A DNA stretch of 64,000 nucleotides from Cellulosimicrobium funkei. GTDB lineage: Bacteria > Actinomycetota > Actinomycetes > Actinomycetales > Cellulomonadaceae. Each line of letters begins with the position of its first letter. The first letter of the stretch is position 1. A model generated the notes under the pieces. It saw only the letters and a program-made list of their open reading frames with translations. It did no database searches and was not told where the DNA came from. A program made the position numbers and the translations under genes. Below, one piece after another: positions 25,833 through 33,405 of this stretch. The stretch covers positions 18,321-82,320 of the forward strand of contig NZ_JNBQ01000014.1 in NCBI RefSeq assembly GCF_001019615.1, in the 5' to 3' direction.

Positions 25833-26600
25833 TCACTGCCCCATGGCGTGCACGCCGCCGTCGACGTGCACGATCTCACCGGTCGTCGCCGGGAACCAGT
25901 CGGACAGGAGCGCCACGACCGCGCGCGCGGCGGGCTCCGCCGTCGTCTGGTCCCAGCCGAGGGGCGCGCGCTTGGGCCAGCCGTCCTCCATCTGCTCGAA
26001 GCCGGGGATGGACTTGGCGGCCGTCGTGCGGATCGGGCCCGCGGAGACGAGGTTGGCACGGATGCCGTCCGGGCCGAGGTCGCGCGCGAGGTAACGGTTC
26101 GCGGACTCGAGGCCGGCCTTCGCCACGCCCATCCAGTCGTAGACCGGCCACGCGAACTGCGCGTCGAACGTGAGACCCACGACGGCCCCGCCGTCGGTCA
26201 TGAGCGGCTTCGCGGCGACCGCGAGCGACTTGTAGGAGAACGTCGAGACCTGGAGCGCGGTGGCCACGTCCTCCCAGGTGCCGGAGAGGAAGTTGCCGCC
26301 CATGACGCTCTGCGGGGCGAAGCCGATCGAGTGCACGACGCCGTCGAGGCGGTCCGTGTGCTCGCGGAGGGCGTCGGCCAGGCCGGCGAGGTCGTCGTCG
26401 TTCGTCACGTCGAGCTGCACGACGGGCGCCTCGACGGGCAGGCGCTTGGCGAAGGCCTGCGTGAGCTTCATCTGGCGGCCGAACGAGGAGAGCACGACCT
26501 CGGCCCCCTCCTCCTGCGCGAGACGCGCCGCGTGGAACGCGATCGAGGAGTCGGTGAGCACTCCGGTGATCAGGAGCTTCTTGCCGTCGAGCAGACCCAT
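25833..26600 (-). CDS. fabI: Enoyl-[acyl-carrier-protein] reductase (InhA type)
   Basis: The 255-residue enzyme catalyses the last, NADH-dependent reduction in each cycle of type II fatty-acid synthesis. It has the FabI opening LLDGKKLLITGVLTDSSIAFH, SIGFAP, and the catalytic Tyr-x6-Lys (YDWMGVAK); the ending IVHVDGGVHAMG is typical. The ATG at 26600 has a GGAAGGAAA SD. fabG lies 130 bp upstream, matching the mabA-inhA arrangement of mycobacteria, the target region of isoniazid-type drugs. Confidence 0.94.
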   Translation of the reverse strand: MGLLDGKKLLITGVLTDSSIAFHAARLAQEEGAEVVLSSFGRQMKLTQAFAKRLPVEAPVVQLDVTNDDDLAGLADALREHTDRLDGVVHSIGFAPQSVMGGNFLSGTWEDVATALQVSTFSYKSLAVAAKPLMTDGGAVVGLTFDAQFAWPVYDWMGVAKAGLESANRYLARDLGPDGIRANLVSAGPIRTTAAKSIPGFEQMEDGWPKRAPLGWDQTTAEPAARAVVALLSDWFPATTGEIVHVDGGVHAMGQ

Positions 26601-26730
26601 CGGTTTCCTTCCGTCGTGCACCCGCCGTGCGGGCGCGCTGAGGCTGAGCGTACTGAAAGAGAGGGGGCGCGGGCGCGCCGATGACCGTGCCCGTGACGAG
26701 GCCCACGTGCGGGCCGTGTCGCAGGTCCGC

Positions 26731-27456
26731 TCAGTGACCCATGCCGAGGCCGCCGTCCACGGGGATGACGGCCCCGGAGACGTACGCGGCGTCGTCGGAC
26801 GCGAGGAACTGCACGACCCCGGCGACCTCGTCGGCCTGCGCGAAGCGCCCGGCGGGGATCGCGGCCTTGTACGCGGCCTGGCGCTCCTCGGGGAGCTCGG
26901 CGGTCATCGCCGTGTCGATGAACCCGGGCGCCACGACGTTCGCCGTGATGTTGCGCGACCCGAGCTCGCGCGTGATCGAGCGCGCCATGCCGACGAGCGC
27001 GGCCTTGGAGGACGCGTAGTTGACCTGGCCGGCGCCGCCGTAGAGGCCGATCACGGACGACACGAGCACGATGCGGCCGCGGCGCAGGCGGATCATGCCC
27101 TTGCTCACGCGACGCACGCAGCGGAACGTGCCGGTCAGGTTGACGTCGATCACGGACTCGAAGTCCTCGTCGGTCATGCGCAGCAGGAGCTGGTCGTGCG
27201 TCACGCCCGCGTTCGCGACGAGCACCTCGACCGGCCCGAGCTCCTTCTCGATCTCGGTGAACGCGGCGTCGACGGCCGCGGTGTCGGTGATGTCCGCCAC
27301 GGCGCCGAACACGCCCTCGGGGAGGTCACCGCCGCGGTAGACGGTCGCGACGCGGTCGCCGTTCGCCACGAACCGCTCGGCGATCGCGCGACCGATCCCC
27401 CGGTTCGCGCCGGTGACGACGACGGTGCGCGGGGCGGGTGCGGTGGCTTCGGACAC
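26731..27456 (-). CDS. fabG: 3-oxoacyl-[acyl-carrier-protein] reductase
   Basis: The 241-residue short-chain dehydrogenase has the cofactor motif VVVTGANRGIGRAIAE, NAG in LVANAGVTHD, the catalytic Ser and Tyr-x3-Lys (SSVIGLYGGAGQVNYASSKAA) and the PGFIDTAMT loop. It reduces beta-ketoacyl-ACP with NADPH. The GTG at 27456 is preceded by GAGGAG seven bases upstream; the longer open frame beyond it is Pro/Arg low-complexity. It is first of the fabG-fabI-sixA unit and divergent from the DUF3099 gene. Confidence 0.94.
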   Translation of the reverse strand: MSEATAPAPRTVVVTGANRGIGRAIAERFVANGDRVATVYRGGDLPEGVFGAVADITDTAAVDAAFTEIEKELGPVEVLVANAGVTHDQLLLRMTDEDFESVIDVNLTGTFRCVRRVSKGMIRLRRGRIVLVSSVIGLYGGAGQVNYASSKAALVGMARSITRELGSRNITANVVAPGFIDTAMTAELPEERQAAYKAAIPAGRFAQADEVAGVVQFLASDDAAYVSGAVIPVDGGLGMGH

Positions 27457-27666
27457 GGTGCGGCTCCTCGGGACGGTCGGGTGGGTCGGCGGCCGGGGAC
27501 GGGTCCCGCACGGCCGGTGCCGGGTGGGCCTGGTGCGGGCTCGTGACAGGCCCGCGCGAACGCGCCGCACCGACCGTACCGTGCGCCGAGGCCGCCGTGC
27601 GCGGTGCGGCAGGGTCACAGCGCTCCCCCACACTTTGTGGGGTCCCGACAAACGTAGACTGGACGG

Positions 27667-28035
27667 GTGAGCACACGACGCACGGCCCGGAGGTCGGCCG
27701 AGGCGGTCCCGAGCATCACGTCAGCCCCGGAGCCGCTGGCCGCCGACCAGTCACGCCGCGAGCGCAAGTACCTCATCCAGATGGGCATCCGCATCGTGTG
27801 CTTCGTGGCCGCGATCCTCGTCGCGCCGAGCTGGCTGACCTGGGTGTTCGCCGCCGCGGCGATCGTCCTGCCCTACAGCGCGGTGCTCATCGCCAACGCC
27901 GGGCGCGACCAGGCCCACTACGACACCTCGCCGATGGAGCACCGCGCGCTGCCCGCGGCAGGGGTGCCGGGATCCCACGGGATCGCCGGCGCAGGACCGC
28001 GCGACGCGCAGGACCACGAGGAGGACAACCGGTGA
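27667..28035 (+). CDS. DUF3099 membrane protein
   Basis: This 122-residue protein has a charged N-terminus (SRRERKYLIQMGIRI) and two membrane helices (VCFVAAILVAPSWLTWVF and AAAAIVLPYSAVLIA) and ends in an acidic tail, the layout of DUF3099 proteins found across actinobacteria near fabG/fabI. The GTG lies six bases after a TAGACT -10 (27655-27660), a leaderless start. Its stop overlaps the next gene's GTG. Function unknown. Confidence 0.85.
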   Translation: MSTRRTARRSAEAVPSITSAPEPLAADQSRRERKYLIQMGIRIVCFVAAILVAPSWLTWVFAAAAIVLPYSAVLIANAGRDQAHYDTSPMEHRALPAAGVPGSHGIAGAGPRDAQDHEEDNR

Positions 28036-28280
28036 CCGACGTCCTGGGCCTCGCCGACCCCGTCGGCGAGGAGGATCTGGTGTGCAGCGCCAAGGGCTGC
28101 CGCGAGCCGGCCGTCTGGGGCCTGCTGTGGAACAACCCCAAGATCCACACGCCCGAGCGGCGCAAGGTCTGGCTCGCGTGCGACGCGCACCGCGAGCACC
28201 TCGAGACGTTCCTCGGCGCCCGCTCGTTCTGGCGCTCGACCGTGCCCGTCGACGAGCTCGAGCGCCGGGCGGCCCCGTGA
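28032..28280 (+). CDS. Small conserved Cys/His (probably zinc-binding) protein
   Basis: The 82-residue protein contains a likely metal site: Cys-x4-Cys in LVCSAKGCREP and Cys-x2-His in LACDAHREHLE. The tryptophan-rich middle (VWGLLWNNPKIHTPER) is conserved among actinobacterial relatives that sit just before SURF1 (from memory). Its GTG overlaps the DUF3099 stop and its stop overlaps the SURF1 GTG (both GTGA), so three genes are coupled. Function unknown. Confidence 0.82.
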   Translation: MTDVLGLADPVGEEDLVCSAKGCREPAVWGLLWNNPKIHTPERRKVWLACDAHREHLETFLGARSFWRSTVPVDELERRAAP

Positions 28281-29313
28281 CGCAGACCGCGCCGTCGAGC
28301 CCGGCGCCCGGCGCCCCAGCAGGCCCGACGCCGGAGCGCGCCACCGCGGACGCCCACCAGCCGCGCACGCCGCGGCAGTGGGTCACCCTCGCGGTCGGGG
28401 TCCTCGTCCTCGTCGCGCTGTGCCTCGTGGCGGGACGCTGGCAGTGGAACCGCTACGTCGCGCGCGAGGCGGAGATCGAGCGCATCGAGACGAACTACGC
28501 GTCCGAGCCGGTGCCGGTCGACGCCGTCCTGGACGGTCCTGGTGCCACGCTGGGCGAGGCCGACCTCTGGCGCCCCGTGACGCTCGTCGGCCGCTACGAG
28601 ACCGACGCGACCGTGCTCCTGCGCAACCGCCCCGTGGGCGGCAGCCCCGGCTTCCACGTGCTCGTCCCGTTCATGACGAACCCCACGCCGTCCGCGCCCG
28701 ACGGCCTCGTCGTGGTCGTCGACCGCGGGTTCGTCCCGCTCGGCAGCGACGCCGTCACGCCGGGCGACGTCCCGGCGCCCCCGGAGGCGAGGTCGAGGCG
28801 ACCGTGACGCTCCGGGGCGACGAGCCGCCGTCGGGCCGGGACGCTCCCGAGGGGCAGGTCCAGGCGATCTCCACCGACCAGGTGCTCACTGCCGGCCCCG
28901 ACGGCGCCGCCTGGGCGGACGGGCGCACGGTCGGCGCGTACGGGCAGCTCCGCACGGAGGTGCCACCGGCCGACGAGACGCTCGAGGCCCTGCCCAAGCC
29001 CGACACCGACCCCGGGTCGCACTTGTCGTACGCGTTCCAGTGGGCGGTGTTCGCGATCGGCGCGGTCGCCGGGTTCTGGCTCCTGGTCCGCCGCGACCGG
29101 CGCGACGCGCGCGGCGAGGAGACGACGCTGACCGCGGGCGACCTGCTCGCCGCCCAGGACCCGGAAGCCGCCCGGGCGCGTCGCGAGCCGCGGCCCCGCC
29201 GGCCGAGCGCCGAGGACGAGGAGGACGCCCTCATCGACGCCCAGCTCGACGGGCACGTCGGGGCCGCCCAGGGCCGGCGGCCCGGTCAGGCGAGCGAGAC
29301 GAGCTCCGCGTAG
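28277..29313 (+). pseudogene. SURF1-family cytochrome oxidase assembly gene with a one-base frameshift
   Basis: The 5' frame (GTG at 28277) encodes a SURF1 N-terminus: a membrane helix (WVTLAVGVLVLVALCLVAG) followed by GRWQWNRYVA, LWRPVTLVGRYE, LLRNRPVGGSPGFHVLVPF and VVVDRGFVPLG. It then runs out of the family pattern after DVPAPP and stops at 28807. The continuation, GGEVEATVTL, PEGQVQAIST and the second helix AFQWAVFAIGAVAGFWLLV, is in another frame and ends at 29313. One missing base near 28778-28785, in the run GCCCCCGG, explains the break. It may be a real inactivating mutation or a sequencing error. SURF1 helps heme insertion into cytochrome c oxidase. The 3' end overlaps the convergent ABC-F gene by 28 bp. 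Confidence 0.85.
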
Positions 29314-30884
29314 TCGTCGCTCCACAGGTCTTCGTCGCCGTCGGGCAGCAGCAGGACGCGCTCGGGCTCGAGCGCCTCGACCGCCCCGTCGTCGTGCGTG
29401 ACCATGACGACGGCGCCCTCGTACGTCTTGAGCGCCCCGAGGATCTCGGCGCGCGACGCGGGGTCGAGGTTGTTCGTCGGCTCGTCGAGGAGCAGCACGT
29501 TCGCGGCCGAGACGACGAGCGTCGCGAGCGCGAGGCGCGTCTTCTCCCCGCCGGAGAGCACGTTCGTCGGCTTCTCCGCGTCGTCGCCCGAGAACAGGAA
29601 CGACCCGAGCACGGAGCGCACCTGGGTGTCGGTGAGGTCGGGCGCGGCGTGGCGCAGGTTCTCGACGACCGTCGCGTCCATGTCGAGCGTGTCGTGCTCC
29701 TGGGCGTAGTAGCCGATCTTCAGGCCGTGCCCGGGGTGCACCTCGCCCGTGTCCGGCTCCTCGACGCCGCCGAGGATGCGCAGGAGCGTCGTCTTGCCGG
29801 CGCCGTTGAGGCCGAGCACGACGACGCGGCTCCCCCGGTCGATCGCGAGGTCGACGCCCGCGAAGACCTCCTGCGACCCGTACGCCTTGGACAGCCCGCT
29901 CGCGGTGAGCGGCGTGCGCCCGCACGGCGCCGGCTTGGGGAAGCGCAGCTTGGCGACCTTGTCGCTCTGGCGCTCGCCCTCGATGCCCGCGAGCATCTTC
30001 TCGGCGCGGCGCATCATCTGCTGCGCGGCGACGGCCTTGGTCGCCTTGGCGCGCATCTTCTCGCCCTGGGCGAGCAGCGCGCCCGCCTTCTTCTCGGCGT
30101 TCTGCCGCTCGCGGCGGCGGCGGCGCTCGTCCGACTCGCGCTGCGCGAGGTAGGCGTCCCAGCCGAGGTTGTACTGGTCGAGCTCGCCCCGGTTCGCGTC
30201 CAGGTGGAACACCTTGTTCACGGTCGCCCGCAGCAGCTCGACGTCGTGGGAGATCACCACGAACCCGCCGCTGTACGACTTGAGGTAGTCGCGCAGCCAG
30301 ATGATCGAGTCCGCGTCGAGGTGGTTCGTCGGCTCGTCGAGGAGCAGCGTCTCGACCCCGGAGAACAGGATGCGCGCGAGCTCGATGCGGCGGCGCTGAC
30401 CACCGGACAGCGTGCTCAGCGGCTGGCCGAGCACGCGGTCGTCGAGGCCGAGGTTGCTCGTGATGCGGTGCGCCTCGCTCTCGGCGGCGTACCCGCCGGC
30501 GGCGAGGAAGCGCGCCTCGAGCTTCGGGTACCGCTCCATGGCGGCCTCGTGCGTCTCGACGTCGGCGCTCGCCATCGCGCCCTCGGTCTCCCGCATCTGG
30601 CGCACGATCTTGTCGAGGCTGCGCGCCGAGAGCACCCGGTCCATCGCGATGACGTCGAGGTCGCCCGTGCGCGGGTCCTGCGGCAGGTAGCCGATGTCGT
30701 TCCCGCGCGTGATCTTCCCGGCCGTCGGCTGGGTCTCCCCCGCGAGCGTCTTGGTCAGGGTCGTCTTGCCGGCGCCGTTGCGCCCGACGAGACCGATCCG
30801 GTCGCCCGCGGCGATCTGGAAGGTCGCCTCGTGCAGCAGGACGCGGGCGCCGACGCGCAGCTCGACGCCGTGAGCGGTGATCAC
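29286..30884 (-). CDS. ABC-F family ATPase (ribosome-associated type)
   Basis: The 532-residue protein has two ABC domains and no membrane segments, the ABC-F layout. Domain 1: GRNGAGKTTLTKTL, LSGGQRRRIELAR, LLLDEPTNHLD. Domain 2: GLNGAGKTTLLRIL, LSGGEKTRLALA, LLLDEPTNNLD. Between them is a highly charged linker (residues about 240-310, RRRRRERQNAEKKAG and following helix). Such proteins act on translating ribosomes, either as housekeeping factors or in antibiotic protection; which applies here cannot be told by eye. GTG start with AGAGGA eight bases upstream. Confidence 0.9.
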   Translation of the reverse strand: MITAHGVELRVGARVLLHEATFQIAAGDRIGLVGRNGAGKTTLTKTLAGETQPTAGKITRGNDIGYLPQDPRTGDLDVIAMDRVLSARSLDKIVRQMRETEGAMASADVETHEAAMERYPKLEARFLAAGGYAAESEAHRITSNLGLDDRVLGQPLSTLSGGQRRRIELARILFSGVETLLLDEPTNHLDADSIIWLRDYLKSYSGGFVVISHDVELLRATVNKVFHLDANRGELDQYNLGWDAYLAQRESDERRRRRERQNAEKKAGALLAQGEKMRAKATKAVAAQQMMRRAEKMLAGIEGERQSDKVAKLRFPKPAPCGRTPLTASGLSKAYGSQEVFAGVDLAIDRGSRVVVLGLNGAGKTTLLRILGGVEEPDTGEVHPGHGLKIGYYAQEHDTLDMDATVVENLRHAAPDLTDTQVRSVLGSFLFSGDDAEKPTNVLSGGEKTRLALATLVVSAANVLLLDEPTNNLDPASRAEILGALKTYEGAVVMVTHDDGAVEALEPERVLLLPDGDEDLWSDDYAELVSLA

Positions 30885-31099
30885 GGGAGGGTCCTCTCGG
30901 GTGGTGCGGGTGCCCGACGACGGCCCTCGCCCGGCCGGTCGGCCGGCGGCTCGTCATGGGGCCGGGTGCGTGCGCCCCGGCGTCCGGGCCTCGTCGATTC
31001 TACGGGCGCCCGGCGTCGCGTCCCACCCCATTCCGCCGGGGGGACGTGCGAGGCGGCTGCTCGACACCGGGATCGCGCTCGCGCGGCGGTCGGACACCC

Positions 31100-31135
31100 C
31101 ACCAGGACGCCTGGTGCGCGGCCCGGCGGTAGCGT
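31100..31135 (+). promoter_or_regulatory. Leaderless promoter of the metallopeptidase gene with a possible operator
   Basis: A -10 hexamer TAGCGT (31130-31135) lies six bases before the GTG at 31142. Upstream is the inverted repeat CACCAGG-ACG-CCTGGTG (31100-31116), in the -35 region, which could be a regulator site. The remainder of 30885-31141 contains a second inverted repeat (CCGGCCG-GT-CGGCCGG, 30931-30946) and no gene. Confidence 0.5.
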
Positions 31136-31141
31136 TGACCT

Positions 31142-32044
31142 GTGACTTTCCAGGAGGGTGGCTCGTTCGAGGGCGGACGCGTCCGCAAGGGCGGCGGTCG
31201 GCGCGGCACGATGATCGCGGGCGGCGGGATCGGGGCCGTGCTGGTCGCTCTGCTCATCGCGTTCGTGGGCAACCAGACCGGTGTCGACCTCAGCGCGCTC
31301 ACGGGTGGCGACGGGTCCGACTCGGGCGCGTACGGCGAGGGCCAGCAGGAGTACATCGACACGTGCACGGCCGAGGAGGCGAACACGACGCGCGAGTGCC
31401 GCCTCAACGGCACGGTCCAGTCTCTCGACGCCTACTGGGCCGAGGCGCTCCCGCAGCAGGCGGGCGTCCAGTACGCGATCCCGGAGGTCGTGAGCTTCAC
31501 CGGGCAGGTCTCGACGGGCTGCGGCGCGGCGACCAGCGCCGTCGGGCCGTTCTACTGCCCGCCCGACCAGACCGTCTACATCGACCTCGGCTTCTACGAC
31601 GACCTCACGAGCCGGTTCGGCGCGAACGACGGTGGCCTCGCGGAGATGTACGTCGTGGCGCACGAGTTCGGGCACCACATCGAGCAGCTCGTCGGTGCGA
31701 TGGACGCGGCCGACCGGCAGGGCACCGGTCCCGAGTCGGACTCCGTGCGCATCGAGCTCATGGCCGACTGTCTCGCGGGCATGTGGGCCGGCCACGCCGC
31801 GAGCACCGTCGACCCGGACACCGGCGTCACGTTCCTCGCGCCGATCACCGACCAGGAGCTGAACGACGCGCTGTCCGCCGCGTCCGCCGTCGGCGACGAC
31901 CGCATCCAGGAGGCCGCGACCGGCCAGGTGAACCCTGAGGGCTGGACCCACGGCTCGAGCGAGCAGCGCCAGCGCTGGTTCACCATCGGCTACAACGGCG
32001 GCACCCTCCAGGACTGCAACGCCCTCTCCGCCTCGACGCTCTGA
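31142..32044 (+). CDS. Neutral zinc metallopeptidase, YpfJ/KPN_02809 type
   Basis: The 300-residue protein has a Gly/Arg-rich N-terminus, one membrane helix (about residues 24-41, IAGGGIGAVLVALLIAFVG) and an extracytoplasmic metallopeptidase domain with the zinc motif HEFGHH (residues 174-179) and a downstream ELMADCLAG helix that supplies the third ligand. Cysteines in IDTCT, ECRLNG, TGCGAA and FYCPPD probably form disulfides. The start is a leaderless GTG. The family is widespread but poorly characterised. Confidence 0.9.
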   Translation: MTFQEGGSFEGGRVRKGGGRRGTMIAGGGIGAVLVALLIAFVGNQTGVDLSALTGGDGSDSGAYGEGQQEYIDTCTAEEANTTRECRLNGTVQSLDAYWAEALPQQAGVQYAIPEVVSFTGQVSTGCGAATSAVGPFYCPPDQTVYIDLGFYDDLTSRFGANDGGLAEMYVVAHEFGHHIEQLVGAMDAADRQGTGPESDSVRIELMADCLAGMWAGHAASTVDPDTGVTFLAPITDQELNDALSAASAVGDDRIQEAATGQVNPEGWTHGSSEQRQRWFTIGYNGGTLQDCNALSASTL

Positions 32045-32077
32045 CCGCTCCCGCCGAGTCGATCTCGTGGGCCGCCG

Positions 32078-33211
32078 TCAGAGCTCGATCGAGTACATCC
32101 GCGAACCGGTGACCTTCTCGTAGCCCAGGCTCGCGTAGAGGCCGTGCGCGCCGGACGGGTTCTCCGTGTCGACGTCGAGCGCGGCGTACTGCATGCCGTC
32201 CGCGGCGAAGGCGCGCATCCCGGCCGCGAGCGCCGCGACGGCGACGCGACGCCCCCGGTACGCGCTGCGCACGCCGAGGAGCTCGGTGTAGCCGAACGTG
32301 TAGCCGCGCACGGGGAAGTCCTCGTCGTAGCGGCCGGCCATCTCGTAGCCGACGACGAGCGGCTCACCCGCGCGGAGCGCTGCCGCCGTCTCGGAGTCCG
32401 TCGTCGGGTCCGCGAGCAGCGCGTCGACGTCGGGCGCGTCGTCGACTACAAGGAACGACCACTGCGGCGCGAACTCGCTGCGCCCGTGCGTCCACGCCTC
32501 GGAGGTGCGGGGCTCGCTCCCCCAGTGGTCGCGGAACGCGTCGTTGTGCGCGAGGCGGGTCGCCTCGTCGAGCTCTGCCGACCACGGGACGAGCCGGAGC
32601 GACCCGTCGAGCGGCGCCTCGGGGATGGGCGTGGAGAGGTCGCGACGCAGGTCGGAGTAGAAGCGGCGGGTCTCGAGCCCGAAGCGCGCGTAGAGCCGCG
32701 CCTTCGCCGGCGGGTCCGTGTCCTCGCCGTAGGTGAGCAGACGCGCGGGCAGCTCCTTGCCGCTCGCCGCGAGGAGCTGGCGTCCGCGCGCGATCTCCCA
32801 CGAGAACAGCTCACGCCCGACGCCGCGCCCTCGGTGGGTGGGGTGGACGCCGCCCCAGAGGAACGCGCGCACGGTGTTCGCGTCCCCCGGGTTGGTGTCG
32901 ACCAGGGCGTACGCGCGCAGCGTCCCGTCGGTGTCGACGCCGACGAGCGAGTCGGCCGCGAGGTCGCGCCACGGCGCGGTGAACAGCTCCTCGATCTCGC
33001 CGATCGTCTCGCGGTACGGCTCCTGGTCCGCCTCGGCGATGCCGTTGCGCAGGGCCAGCAGCGCGGGCGCGTCGGCCGGCTCGGCGGGGCGCCAGGTCAG
33101 GTCGCCGGCGGTCACGACCGGGAGGGTCGACGGCGCGGCGGCGCGCTCGGCGATCGGGGCGAGCGTCGTCGGGGCCGGGTTCTCGACCTGGTCGGTCGCG
33201 GGAGAGGACAT
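32078..33211 (-). CDS. Tandem GNAT acetyltransferase
   Basis: The 377-residue protein contains two GNAT folds. The first (about residues 45-200) includes GGVHPTHRGRGVGRELFSW, a good acetyl-CoA-binding motif; the second (about 210-377) includes LLGVRSAYRGRRVAVAALAAG and ends in NPSGAHGLYASLGYEKV. The double-GNAT layout is like mycothiol synthase MshD, but identity as MshD is not supported. The ATG at 33211 lies seven bases after a TACCGT -10 on the minus strand, a leaderless start. Divergent from metH across a nested hairpin element. Confidence 0.85.
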   Translation of the reverse strand: MSSPATDQVENPAPTTLAPIAERAAAPSTLPVVTAGDLTWRPAEPADAPALLALRNGIAEADQEPYRETIGEIEELFTAPWRDLAADSLVGVDTDGTLRAYALVDTNPGDANTVRAFLWGGVHPTHRGRGVGRELFSWEIARGRQLLAASGKELPARLLTYGEDTDPPAKARLYARFGLETRRFYSDLRRDLSTPIPEAPLDGSLRLVPWSAELDEATRLAHNDAFRDHWGSEPRTSEAWTHGRSEFAPQWSFLVVDDAPDVDALLADPTTDSETAAALRAGEPLVVGYEMAGRYDEDFPVRGYTFGYTELLGVRSAYRGRRVAVAALAAGMRAFAADGMQYAALDVDTENPSGAHGLYASLGYEKVTGSRMYSIEL

Positions 33212-33270
33212 GCCGACCACGGTAGGTGCGCGCGCGCCGTCGGGCACGCGCTTTTCCCGCCCACCGCGGA

Positions 33271-33344
33271 CGCCGAGCGATGCGTCCCGGCTCGAGCGAT
33301 GCGTTCCCGGACGCATCGCTCGCCCCGAGACGCGTCGCTCGGCG
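33271..33344. repeat. Nested inverted-repeat element B between two divergent promoters
   Basis: The unit GAGCGATGCGT occurs twice in direct orientation (33275-33285, 33294-33304) and twice inverted (33311-33321; 33330-33340 with one change). The outer stem pairs 33271-33286 with 33329-33344 over 16 bp with one mismatch; the inner stem is a perfect 12 bp (33293-33304 with 33311-33322) with a six-base loop. It lies between the -10 boxes of the GNAT gene (33224-33219) and metH (33394-33399). The geometry is nearly that of the element at 18836-18907 although the sequence differs. Confidence 0.75.
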
Positions 33345-33405
33345 ACGGTCAAGTGCCGCTGAGACGCCATCCCACGACAGGGCGCGCGCGATCTACGCTG
33401 CGAGC

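Noticed and set aside
33345..33405. Cobalamin or SAM riboswitch before metH
   Set aside because: The metH start lies six bases after a -10 hexamer, leaving no leader; no B12-box or SAM motif is seen.
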